Shown: positions 31,307-40,509 of the stretch, one piece after another
How the letters are laid out: each line of letters begins with the position of its first letter
Position numbering within the stretch: the stretch's first letter is position 1
Source: Basidiobolus meristosporus CBS 931.73
Taxonomy: Eukaryota > Basidiobolomycota > Basidiobolomycetes > Basidiobolales > Basidiobolaceae
Direction: 5' to 3'
Assembly: GCA_002104905.1 (NCBI GenBank)
Contig: MCFE01000737.1
Location: 1 to 41,161 of the forward strand
DNA length: 41,161 bases
Translations under genes and position numbers: made by a program
Notes under the pieces: generated by a model
Seen by the model: the letters and a program-made list of their open reading frames with translations, nothing else
What the model was told of the DNA's origin: nothing
The model's database searches: none

Positions 31307-32299
31307 CACACAGTCTGGCCACCCGAGGCTCTCAGCACCACCACGGCGACCAGTGGGTATGGGCATATCCACACACAACCACCCATTGTGAATGTTACAC
31401 CGAACTTTACTTATTCCAATAAGTCAGAGCTCCACTCTAAGCCGCTAGAAGACCCTATTCAATTCAATAAGAAAAAATACTGCGTAAATTACTTCAGTTC
31501 AGAAAAGGGAGCAAAATATACATGGCAGAGTCAAATGAATGGTCTAGAGTGCGGGAAAACTCACCACTATACTCAGAAAGTGTATATATCTCCCTTTGGT
31601 GGAGGGGAGGGAAGGGCTACTTAGCTTCCAAAAAGATTGGACTCGTTGGAGTAAATGTCCAGGACAATCGGCCGAAAATAGCTAAAGAGATCGGCACTTC
31701 GGACTCCGAATATTCTTCTATTTCTGTGTACACCCATACTTCACACTCCATCCTACCAGTGGCTTGCTATTTTGCTCGTATAAATCAGTATCCTTTTTGC
31801 CACCATATGTGGAGTAGCTTATTCCGGAATAGAGATCGTCAGGGAATTAGGGTCGGCAGTTAGAGTTGTTGAACCTACCAAAACCACCATTATAAACGTT
31901 TGCGAGTGTAAATATTAGCAGCATATCATGTCAGTGATAAGATCTGAGGTAACCGGGAGACATGGTGCTCGTAAAGCCACTTAGATTATACATTTACCAC
32001 CAAGAGGTCTTTCACGAAAGCGGCGTACCATGTAATTTGGCACTTGGTGTGAATGAATTTACATTCTCGGAGTACGATTGAAAATCCGAACCTTCGACCG
32101 CGGTAGGTATATGTTTACAATATACACATCAAACACTATGCTACTCCCCAGAGAAAAGTGCAAAGACATTACAGCATCCTATCTACCAGAGAAACCACTC
32201 GCTTGAGTCACTCTTTTCACCTAAATATTCATCGCTTCTCGTACATAAATTCTAGTTTCCAATTGTTAAATATTTATTTCCGCTTGTAGATTGTAGCTC
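31307..32299. other. LPMO upstream flank, no gene
   Basis: The part at about 31485-31740 is duplicated upstream of the LPMO relic. Several open stretches on the plus strand (31154-31624, 31522-31863) run over the LPMO promoter and have no domain content. No gene supported. Confidence 0.5.
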
Positions 32300-32467
32300 T
32301 TAACGGCATGCGCGCATGGGGTTGGAGCTGCTGACTGCGGCACACTTGTTGGAGCAACACTGGCTGTTGCTGGTGCAAGAATAGCCTACCTTCTTACAAG
32401 CGGCTTCGGACTGGCTGGCCAGGAGAACGGTCATGAGAGCACCGAGGAGGAATGTCTTGAAGTTCAT
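32300..32467 (-). CDS. Small secreted cystine-knot-like peptide, copy 1
   Basis: A 55-residue precursor: signal peptide (about 1-22, ending SEA), then a short mature peptide with six cysteines at 24, 31, 37, 38, 42 and 54. The spacing C-x6-C-x5-CC-x3-C-x11-C matches the knottin/inhibitor-cystine-knot layout (C...C...CC...C...C). Such peptides are very stable and occur as antimicrobial, protease-inhibiting, channel-acting or effector peptides; which applies cannot be read here. TATATAAA lies 65 bp upstream. The ORF is too short for usual gene-calling limits but is backed by a second copy at 33744-33911 that keeps every cysteine and the frame. Near the chromosome end, next to secreted hydrolases, a role in interaction with another organism is plausible. 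Confidence 0.82.
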   Translation of the reverse strand: MNFKTFLLGALMTVLLASQSEAACKKVGYSCTSNSQCCSNKCAAVSSSNPMRACR

Positions 32468-32531
32468 TGCGGATGTCTTTGAGAGTGGAGTGATTTTTCT
32501 TTTGATGGGGAGTTTACTAGCACAAAGGTCA

Positions 32532-32539
32532 TTTATATA
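32532..32539 (-). promoter_or_regulatory. TATA box of cystine-knot peptide copy 1
   Basis: TATATAAA on the minus strand, 65 bp upstream of the ATG. Confidence 0.55.
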
Positions 32540-33743
32540 GTAATCTCAAGGGGCAATGGATCCTGAGTTGGTGACCAATATGCAGTTCGGGTGGGAATGG
32601 ATACCGCTTGATTTGGTTGTTCTACGTTACGCGTGAATACGTGTGTTCAGGTTAAAGGCGAATTTAAGCCTTGTGGACGATAGAAAGAAGAAAAACGGCC
32701 CTTGGCGTGTGTAGACCATCATCATGTATTAATGTAAGAATCTAGTACAGTATTTCACAGACGGCTGATATAGAGAATGTAGCTAACCTCACCCACCAGT
32801 GAAAGAATGGGTTAAATTGCGGAGCACAACGACAAGGTCTTTGTAGTAATTAGGGATATGACACAAGGCTTTGAAATGAGTCAGCAGTTGGAAATTGCTG
32901 CATACGATAGTAGTACAAGGTGCAACCCTTATCGGATTGAAATCGTTTCATGAGATGTATCAAGATTGTTTACTAGTTCCCATGAGTCATACGGCCCTAG
33001 ATGATTCTTACTTCCACAAAGAATAGCTTAAATTCCCATGTGCAAAAGGAGTCTCCATGTTCTTTACTGGGATTAGGATATAGCCATTACATATATAATA
33101 TTTAGTATCTATCCTTCTTCATCTTCTCAGCATATTCGAATAGCCTCTATTAAGCACAGTAATCGATTATTTTCAAAGCAAGCGCATATTTTTATTGCGA
33201 GATGTCCACAAAGGCAAATATTGAGTTGATTTCCGCATTAAACCTATTCTTTGTTGGGGTATATAATATATAATCACATTCTAAGTCACTTGACTTGTTG
33301 TCGAACGTAATGGGGTTATCGTAGGAAGGACACTGTGGGAAAAAATAAGAATTAAGGAAAGCTTCATGGCAGCATCGGCTTTCCGAAGTAGCGGAACAAT
33401 AAATGGTACGACGCATGATACTGCCTATTCATAACGGTATCGACATTCCGAGGTAGTGATTATCAACTAGTGGCACAACACACAGATGGACTGATCCTCA
33501 GTGACCGAGGATGGTGATCATTTCATATTTAAGCTAGTTTCTATGGTTATTAAATGTAGCTACTATTAAGCACGGCAGTCCCATATTTTCATAATGCATA
33601 ATCATGAACAAGCAAGAAAACTTCAACAGTAATGGGTGCAATGCGTCTTTTCTACCACTTTATTTTGACGAAGGCAAGTAGATTTATTACTCTGAAAAAT
33701 GGTAGAATATAGTTAAAGGGCAGACTTCTGTAGGATTTCCAGT
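32540..33743. other. Intergenic between the two peptide genes
   Basis: No supported gene. A 74-codon open frame on the minus strand (33192-33416) carries five cysteines but has no signal peptide at its ATG and no family resemblance. The DNA here is AT-rich. Confidence 0.45.
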
Positions 33744-33911
33744 CTAACGACAAGCACGCATGGGGTTGGAGCTGCTGACTGCGGCACACTTGTTGGAGCA
33801 ACACTGGCTGTTGCTGGTGCAAGAATAGCCTACCTTCTTACAAGCGGCTTCGGACTGGCTGGCCAGGAGAACGGTCATGAGAGCACCGAGGAGGAATGGC
33901 TTGAAGTTCAT
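33744..33911 (-). CDS. Small secreted cystine-knot-like peptide, copy 2
   Basis: A 55-residue precursor equal to copy 1 except Pro for Thr at position 5 in the signal peptide, so the mature six-cysteine peptide is identical. The two coding regions match at nearly every base from the ATG to the last few codons (different Ala/Cys codons and TAG instead of TAA), whereas leader and downstream DNA no longer align. TATAAAAG lies about 62 bp upstream and is not the same sequence as the copy 1 promoter, so the copies may be differently expressed. Confidence 0.82.
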   Translation of the reverse strand: MNFKPFLLGALMTVLLASQSEAACKKVGYSCTSNSQCCSNKCAAVSSSNPMRACR

Positions 33912-33972
33912 TGTTGAGGACCTGCAAAGTAAGTTTTTTCTGGTGTTGAAAAACTCACCAGCCTTGAGGCCA

Positions 33973-33980
33973 CTTTTATA
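33973..33980 (-). promoter_or_regulatory. TATA box of cystine-knot peptide copy 2
   Basis: TATAAAAG on the minus strand, about 62 bp upstream of the ATG of copy 2. Confidence 0.55.
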
Positions 33981-35886
33981 GCAATTGAGGTGAGAAAATC
34001 CAGCGTGAGAGCCATCTGCATTGTGATTTCACTCTGTATCACAGGCCGTTGGTAAGCAGCAAAGTGTACAGCGGGGACGCGACTAGCTGAGCTTGCTACA
34101 AGTACATTGGACAAAGGCAATGAAATGCTCAAGGATCCTGAAAGTATACAGGCTGCGTTTTATTTTAATATTTAGTATCTCCAATATCCTTGTCCTCCTT
34201 GAATGAAAGACAGTATTCTCGTTTATAGTCGGCTCTGTTCCACCAATATCACACACCAAGTGAAGTTAAGCGGTAAAATGCATATTCATATACGACGAGT
34301 TTTGCCAGGGAGCACCATGCTTTACTGATGGTAATAGTATTGGTCTGTGTGGCTTTAGATGGAGGAGAGAACGGCTACTATTGTAAACACAATAGTAGGA
34401 ATCGTTGTTTTAGGATATATCAGTGTAACAAAATACAATCAATAAGTAGTATTAAGTATTGACTAAGCCTATCTATCAACGACCAAGAGGATTGCACTAA
34501 CAATATCAACGATTAAGAGGATTGCAATAAGAGTTTATTGGGAATTAGGGGAACATATTACCGCAAACCATCAGAGGTAGCCACAATCCTAGGTTTGCAA
34601 AGGCAATTCCGTAAATCTGGCGCTTCTGCTTTGGTTCGACTAATTTTCCCTTGAACTGGTGGGAGTCTCGGAAAAATCATGTCGGCTAAATGTCTGTACC
34701 ACACGAGTTCAACGTGGCTTAATGTTTCAATCTCTTGGTTCTACCCAATATTGCATTATTTGTCCCCATATCAGGTAACTCACACTATTTCTGGATCCAA
34801 ATGTATACCATGGCTCTGTAAGCTGCGTGATGATGGCTCTGTAAGCTGCGTGATGATGGCTCTGTAAGCTGCGTGATGATGGCTCTGTAAGATGCGTGAC
34901 CATATCAGCTTTGATCCACATCAGACTTGACTCATCCATCAAAGAAACTAAAATATCATTCAGATCTGCAGATAACATCCAGGATATTCGACACATATGA
35001 CAACACTCAAATAAGGACTTTGTGAGTGATGCACATTTCCGCTATTTAGCTATAAAAGTGTAATTATCCTGGGAAAATTCTCAGCCTTCGTATGGAAGTG
35101 GGACCAGAGCTCTAAGACAAGACTCTCATTACCGACAATGTATCTTGAGAGCTGTATTGACTCTGCGTGATATTAGTGGAGTTACGCGGTGCATGCGTTA
35201 GGTATGACCATCCGACACATGCTTGGATGTTTTGCCTGATGATCATTCTATGGTGAGTTAGAGAAACCAGCGGTCAAGAAAAATCAAAAGGATAAAACAC
35301 TACTAGCACACCATCGTCAAGCCAAAACAGGTAGTTTTTGATTCTCTTTATATTTCCATAACCTCTCGAATTTCACTTCATTTTCTTCCGCTAGGGCTCA
35401 TAATGACGATCATCGCTGTCAATACACTAGCCGCATCCCTTGAATTTTAAGGTACTGGAGCTAGTACTCTCTACAGGAAATGAAGCCACTCAACTGTTAT
35501 CTTAACTGTGATTGGTGAAGACCGACTTTTGCTGTGACACAGACATATTTGGCGGCTGGTGCTACCTGAACTCTGACTGTAAGTGCAAGAATATAGTTGA
35601 AGTAGCTGTTGATAGGTACATTGATTCCCGCAAGCTTTACGCTAATAATTTGGTTCCTGACTGGTAAAGAAAATAATATGCCCAGCTTATATTATAAAAT
35701 CATTCATTTGTACCTTGCCATGAATTCTTACAGACATATGTAAAAGATATTGCATTTGCTCTGTTGGAATGAGCCTCATAATTCTTGTGGTGACTGAGAG
35801 TGCCTATGGTTCTAGCAGGCCCTATAATATATTATGGAATGAGTAGCTTTGCTCCATATCACAATGTAAAGTATCCCCTGTGTTTC
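33981..35886. other. Gene-poor subtelomeric DNA
   Basis: About 1.9 kb with no recognisable coding domain. It contains the 23-bp minisatellite at 34811-34902. Otherwise AT-rich with stops in all frames. Confidence 0.5.
34811..34902. repeat. 23-bp minisatellite, four units
   Basis: Four head-to-tail units starting at 34811, 34834, 34857 and 34880 (TGGCTCTGTAAGCTGCGTGA plus TGA). The first three are identical and the last differs at three positions. It is not in a gene. Likely to vary in copy number. Confidence 0.92.
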
Positions 35887-35892
35887 AATTAT

Positions 35893-35962
35893 TTAGGGGA
35901 GGGAAAGTCACCAAGGTAGGTGAAATATTTATTTGAGTTCAGCCAAGACTAACTAAAAATAT
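35893..35962 (-). mobile_element. Tail fragment of a second telomere-type LINE
   Basis: On the minus strand this short remnant carries the tail motif (CACC...GGTG hairpin, then a C-run) and ends in CCCCTAAAT. It abuts the 3' end of the larger element through two telomere-like repeats. It is a severely 5'-truncated older copy into whose junction the next copy inserted. Confidence 0.65.
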
Positions 35963-36000
35963 TTAGGGTTAGGGGGGAGACAGTCACCAACAGGTGAAAT

Positions 36001-36022
36001 CTTTATTTCAGTTGAAATAAAG
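36001..36022. other. Perfect hairpin in the LINE 3' UTR
   Basis: CTTTATTTCA-GT-TGAAATAAAG: a 10-bp stem around a 2-nt centre. The tandem units near the telomere have an imperfect counterpart (CTTTA...ACTT...AAGT...TAAAG) at the matching place. Confidence 0.85.
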
Positions 36023-36031
36023 AAGCCAGTG

Positions 36032-37400
36032 CTACTGTTGTAGCTTTGATAAAAGAATGTGTAGCTGAGGGGAGTTTGTAGGTAAGTTAATAAGAAGTGA
36101 TGATAGTTCTTCAGTGCTCAAGACACTGTTCAGTGGGAAGGGGGGTAGCAAGAGAGGTAAGAATGACTTGTGAACAACATTAATTAGGGGAATGCAATAA
36201 GGATTGATATTCATCATAAAGGGAGTGTGCTGCTGCAGATATTGCTGCCAAACGTCTGTCAAGTCCTTCAGGTAGGCCAGCTTGGGTTTTTCTGAGTGCA
36301 GAATATAATGAGCAAACTTCTTGACTTCATGATCTCCAAGTATAGTTCTCCAGCAGGAGCCAGGTGTAGTATGGTGTGTTCTCTTCCATGCCTTAATCAG
36401 TGGGTTGTTGCAGTGGTGAAGTCTGAAATATAATCTGGTTCTAAGGTAGAGAACTCTGACCTTATAGGGCATAAACCCAAAAGCACCAAGAATAGCATGT
36501 CTGTAGGGGCATTCAGGCAAATGAGGCACCAAGGAAGTAATGCACCATACTGCAAACTTGTCAAGCTTAGTGCAGTCTCTAGAAGTAAGAGAGAGAAGTG
36601 GTAAGCCAAATTCCAGGACAGGGAAGACAAACTGCTTGAGTAGAAGGAGGCAGCTGGAAGCTGAAGTTGTAGGAGGGGTACCTGTCTTGCCAGGATTATT
36701 CTCTTCTTCAGGTGTGCTCCAGAGTCTAGTCCAGTAGGAAGGAAAGGAAAGCCAAGATATGTAGCAGAAGCCTGGGCAGGTAGAGTGGAGCTCTCCAAGT
36801 TGATAGGGCAGCCCAAAGGTACTGTCTTTGCAATGGAAAGCTGGAGATTATTCTTCTGCAGATACTGGTGGATGGTCTGGGAGTCTTGTTGCACATTGTA
36901 GGAGGATATTCTGATGTCATCAGCAAAGAGGGTACCAGACAGTCAGCTGAGAGTCTTGGGAAGTCAATCAAGAAGATGGCAAAGAGTATAGGACCAAGCA
37001 CAGAGCCTTGAACCACTCCATTAGGAGCTGAGAACACAGCTGATTGCTCACTTGGGTGCAGAATTCTTGCTTGTGGATCCAGAAACAGAGACCTGACAAG
37101 GAGGGTGAGAGAGGTACTGGAAAAGCATTGCAACTTGGACCAAAGCAGATTTCTGTCAACTGAATCAAAGGCCTTAATAATATCAAACAGAACAGAGGGA
37201 TACTTGCACTGGAGAGAGTGATCTTGGCTAAGTATGACTGCATATTCCAAGGAGAGGCCAGGAACAAAGCCAAACTGTGCAGGATGAAACTTGAGGGAGT
37301 CCAAGTAGAGCTCTTGAGCAAGCAGAAGCTCAAGCACCTTTCTGCAGGTGGGCAGCAGAGATATTGGCCTGTAGGAGCTAGGATCCAGGTGCTTTCCTTT
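36032..37400 (-). pseudogene. LINE reverse transcriptase, frameshifted
   Basis: Coding remnant of the element above. It polymerised cDNA from nicked target DNA in the intact element. At least two frameshifts separate three open segments (about 36930-37400, 36520-36930, 36032-36520). The FADD box is intact. The three frames join into one coherent RT with its C-terminal domain, so decay is recent. Confidence 0.82.
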
Positions 37401-37480
37401 ACCCTTGTACAGTGGCAGAACATTGGCAAAGGACTGTTGTATCCAAGAGAAAGTGTAATAAAACTCTTGAATGGTTTAAC

Positions 37481-37865
37481 TGAACCAAAGGGACAATTAA
37501 GTGCAGAATCTTAGAATTGTCAGAGAGTGGCGGAAATATTAGCAGAAAAATTCTGATCTAATATTGGTCTTGGATATAGCTGGGTTGGCTATAAAGACAA
37601 TGATATTTGTTTGCTAGGCAGGCTAGGCTTGGTGTTCTTTGGAGTGCTAGATATACTAGGCTTGGATAGAAACTAGAACGGAATTGTTGGATTCTTATTT
37701 TTGCTGAGACAGAATCTTAATTTTGTTGAGATACACACTAAACCAAAAGGTTCAGTAAACTTTATTTATACTTTTCTGATCAAGTTGAATTAGTAAGCAC
37801 CAAGGGACTGGATTGATTGAGATAAATTTGGGTGTTCATAGGTGCATAAAATAAATGAAAATTAC
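37481..37865. other. Unidentified AT-rich segment between LINE and LTR
   Basis: About 380 bp without coding potential. It may be decayed transposon DNA. Nothing further recognised. Confidence 0.4.
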
Positions 37866-37875
37866 ATCATCAATC

Positions 37876-38131
37876 AACTGATGTCTTGGCAACTGCACCG
37901 TGGTTGGAGAGATCTCAGATGACTAATCACCTGGGAAGGCTTGGCAGATAGGTTGATAACGTAATGGCCATTTGAAAATAGATCAGGTGTGATAGCTAAA
38001 AATAGATTCTGAGGTGGGATAAAATAAACTGTAACTGGGATTTGTTATGTTTGGGTTAGGGAAAATCAGTTAGGGTACTAGATTTTCAAACGGAGTAAAA
38101 TTGGCTAAGTTTTAAATGTTGATGCACAACA
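37876..38131 (-). repeat. 3' LTR of the Ty3/gypsy element
   Basis: Starts with TGTTGTGCATCAACAT two bases from the chromodomain stop on the minus strand, directly after the purine tract GGAAGGAAGTGA that can act as polypurine primer. It aligns throughout with the solo LTR at 8497-8753. The outer edge is uncertain by about 10 bp. Confidence 0.78.
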
Positions 38132-38362
38132 TCACTTCCTTCCAGAAGAGGAGTTTTTTGATACCTTCTGGGTTCCTCTGCGGCTCCAATACTGATCAAT
38201 AATGGCAACATCATCAAAGTTGGTGTAAGGTTCCCAGGTGTTGTGTTTGGCATCATAGCCTTTCCACTTGACTAAATAAAGGCAATTTGGTTCTTCTCCA
38301 TCATGGTCCACAATAGCTTCAACTTCATAGGATTCCGAAGTTACTGGGTCTTGAGAAATAAG
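38132..38362 (-). CDS. Chromodomain tail of the gypsy integrase, separated by one stop
   Basis: In the same frame as the integrase, beyond a single TAA, 76 codons encode YEVEAIVDHDGEE, LYLVKWKGYDAKHNTWEPY and a basic C terminus before TGA. This is a complete chromodomain (aromatic cage Tyr/Trp/Tyr positions visible), the module that steers chromovirus integration to chromatin with methylated histone H3 Lys9. The stop could be a disabling mutation or a readthrough/stop-regulated junction; one copy cannot tell. Confidence 0.85.
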   Translation of the reverse strand, partial: LISQDPVTSESYEVEAIVDHDGEEPNCLYLVKWKGYDAKHNTWEPYTNFDDVAIIDQYWSRRGTQKVSKNSSSGRK

Positions 38363-40019
38363 TTAGAGTGAAGAAGGTGGAAAGTTTTTGGGTAGCAGTG
38401 CTCCAGTGTTATCCTGAAGTACATAAGATCCTCCAGTAGTGTGTCTGACAACCTTGAATGGTCCTTCATACTTGGGGTCAAGCTTAGATTGCCGGATTGG
38501 ATCTAGTGTCATGACATATGACCCATCTGGGAAGCTGCTGTTCCTGTGTCTTGAGGCGTATGTTGAAGTCATCTTTTGCTGAGAGGCCTTACTTCTGGCA
38601 CTGATAGCAGGGTAGACAATGTTGGTAAGGTACTCAAGCCGGTTCTTTAGCTTATCTGTATTCAAACTTGCTAACTCTGTATTCTGGTAGTCTCCAAAGT
38701 GGTTGTATCTTCTTCCAAACATCAAGGAAAATGGTGTTGATCCATGTAGAGCGGCAATTTTGGTGTTGATAGCATATTGTACAGTTGGAATGTACTTGTC
38801 CCAATTCTTCTTGATACCTTTGATAGATTTCCTGATGATGTTCACTGAGGTCTGAACATGTCTTTCAGCCAGTCCATTAGCTTTGGGATGATATGGAGTG
38901 ATCAGACGGTGATCAATGGCGCTATTCCGGCAAAGGGCTGTGATCACGTGATTCACAAATTCTGTTCCATTATCCGATTGAATGACCTTAGGGAATCCAA
39001 ATAGGCAGAAGAGCTTGAATAGTTCTTGTGCAATAGTGGCAGCATACTTGTCTGGGATAGTTTTGAGGAAGACAAAACGTGTGCAGACATCCACAATTAC
39101 AAAGAGGTAGTGATTACCATCATCACTAGTGGTGAAAGGTCCAGCTAGATCAATTGCAATATGATCCATAGGAAGGCTTGCATGGATGGGGCTCAAAGGG
39201 TGAAATCCATGGCGGCTGATATTGTAAAGTTGACATTCTCTGCACGACTTGACAAATTCTAAGCAGTCAACTTTGATATTTGGCCAGTGATATCCATCAG
39301 AGTGTAGCTTCTTCATAAGTGTGTCAGCTCCAAAGTGGCCAAGTAAATGACTCCTCTGTATCAATGTTTTCCTTTGTTCTTCAGGTGGGACTTTCCAAGT
39401 TGCTGAATCCAGTTGAGGAATTATTTTGGAAGTTGTAGAGAGTTTACTGATTACATCAGTAATCACATGTCCCTCCCAAGGTGAAGTTGGAAAAAGTCTT
39501 GACAGGTGGTCAGGAAGGATGTTGAGAATTCCTGGGCGATGAATAACTGTATATTCATAATCAAGTAGAGTATCAAGCCAGTTGGTAAGTATTGGAGTCA
39601 GAGTCTTCTGAGTGTGGATATAGACAAGGGCTTGGTGGTCAGTGTACAAGGTAAAAGGATTACCCCATAGATACTGATGAAACTTCTTCAAGGCAAAGAC
39701 TATGGCAAGTAGCTCCTTCTTGGTAGCAGAGTAGTTTCTCTCAGCAGGTTGTAGGGACCTGGCTTGGAAAGAGATCCAGTGAGGCGGATTTTGGTCTTCA
39801 TCTTGATAGAGGACTGCCCCTAACCCAACATTAGATGCATCCGTAGCAACAACAAAGGGCTTAGTAAAGTCTGGGTAGGATAAGGTGGGTGCTTGTGGAA
39901 GCAGTTGGCAGAGTGACTCAAAGGCTTGGTCATGAGTCTTGTTCCAGGCTGAGGTGAGATCAGGGCTATGGTGCAATGCATCTAAAGGGGCACTCAATGA
40001 GGACATGAGTGGTATGTTA
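38363..40019 (-). pseudogene. Gypsy pol fragment: RNase H and integrase
   Basis: About 550 residues in one open frame. The RT connection (LMSSLSAPLDAL) leads into RNase H with FVVATDASNVGLGAVLYQ, the Glu in SATKKELLAIVFAL and LYTDHQALVY. The zinc finger has His231/His235 and Cys266/Cys269, numbering from the frame opening at 40039. The integrase core is DHIAIDLAGPF (Asp297), VIQSDNGTEF (Asp356) and NGLAERH (Glu392), a correct DD35E spacing. The frame seems to open at 40039 only because the neighbouring repeat reads through; there is no ATG of its own. It ends at a TAA (38363-38365) before the chromodomain. Confidence 0.92.
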
Positions 40020-40509
40020 GGGGGGAGGAAAGTCACCAAGTGGTGAAATCTTTATTTACTTATGACAAGTATCTAAAGAAGCCAAGTTAATCTGAAGTTA
40101 TTCCTAGAAAGCTAGGTCTGAGAGATATCTTCCTGGTAAGCCAGGTCTAAGAGTTGAGAGGCTGAGTGGTACTATATTTCCTAGTTAGCTAGGTCTGAGA
40201 GAGGTTTCCTGGAAAGCCAGGCCTGAGAAGTGAGAATCTGAATATATCTGAGCTAAGTTATACTGGTTTGCGGTAGCTGAATTGTGGCCGGAATGGCCAG
40301 TAGACTGGGGGAACTGAGAGGAATTTCTGGGCGATCACTGGCCAAATTTACTAGGCAAATCTGGCCAATTAGCATTTCAAGGATTTCAGCCAATCAGAGC
40401 CTTTACTTTGCCCGATGGTTGATCAAGCCATCTCCCAATGAGCACACATCAATTTATTGATCAAATTTTGCTGGATCCAGGATTTGAACCCACAACCATG
40501 GGTATGGAA
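40020..40509 (-). mobile_element. Subtelomeric SINE-like unit 1 (489-bp tandem unit)
   Basis: On the minus strand the unit begins with a tRNA-like 3' half: a Pol III B box GGTTCAAATCC at 40480-40490, then ATCCAGCA at 40469-40476, like a tRNA acceptor end. A body of about 400 bp follows, with four small hairpins at 40103-40216. It finishes in AAATAAAGATTTCACC plus ACTTGGTGAC and a C-run, the same tail as the LINE at 35.97 kb. No open reading frame. Its tail abuts the truncated gypsy element through CCCCCCTAAC, a telomere-like junction. It is about 98% identical to unit 2. Confidence 0.75.
40103..40216. repeat. Four regular small hairpins inside the unit
   Basis: Two about 65-bp sub-repeats (starts 40103 and 40180, offset 77) each hold CCTAG-NNAG-CTAGG and CCTGG-NAAG-CCAGG, i.e. 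four stems of 5 bp with 4-nt loops. Unit 2 has the same set about 489 bp further right. Confidence 0.8.

Larger units (their letters stand above)
35963..37480 (-). mobile_element. Non-LTR retrotransposon (LINE), 5'-truncated, ending in telomeric repeats
   Basis: A reverse transcriptase of the non-LTR type is read on the minus strand across frameshifts. Blocks in order: LYKGKGKHLDPSSYRPISLL, AQFGFVPGLSLEYAVI, VLFDIIKAFDSVDRNLLW, GVVQGSVLGPILFAIFL, then after a frameshift near 36930 LFADDIRIS (the catalytic ADD), TYLGFPFLPTGLDSGAHLKK, and after another near 36520 the C-terminal region with CPYRHAILGAFGF. No endonuclease or ORF1 remains upstream. Behind the stop near 36032 the 3' UTR has a perfect 10-bp hairpin (36001-36022) and a CACC/GGTG hairpin, then a C-run that goes straight into CCCTAACCCTAA (35963-35976). 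The element is inactive, but its 3' junction suggests telomeric target sites. Confidence 0.85.
38132..40019 (-). mobile_element. Truncated Ty3/gypsy chromovirus (RNase H, integrase, chromodomain)
   Basis: The 3' half of a chromodomain LTR retrotransposon in minus orientation. gag, protease and most of the reverse transcriptase are missing: the sequence breaks off at 40019, inside the RT/RNase H connection, and directly meets the subtelomeric unit. From there the order is RNase H, HHCC finger, integrase core, in-frame stop, chromodomain, polypurine tract and 3' LTR. Only one LTR is present at this locus. Confidence 0.9.

Noticed and set aside
30428-31378. 316-residue version of the LPMO
   Set aside because: It would bury the signal peptide 42 residues inside and start upstream of the TATA box; catalysis needs the His right after signal cleavage.
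33192-33416. Cysteine-containing 74-residue ORF between the knottin-like genes as a third peptide gene
   Set aside because: No signal peptide at its ATG, different cysteine pattern, no second copy to support it.
34811-34902. CRISPR-like array
   Set aside because: Units are contiguous without spacers and the window is eukaryotic; it is a minisatellite.
38363-40039. Gypsy frame starting at 40039 as a complete protein
   Set aside because: The first codon is TTG and the first residues come from the neighbouring repeat; the true element continues upstream and is truncated.
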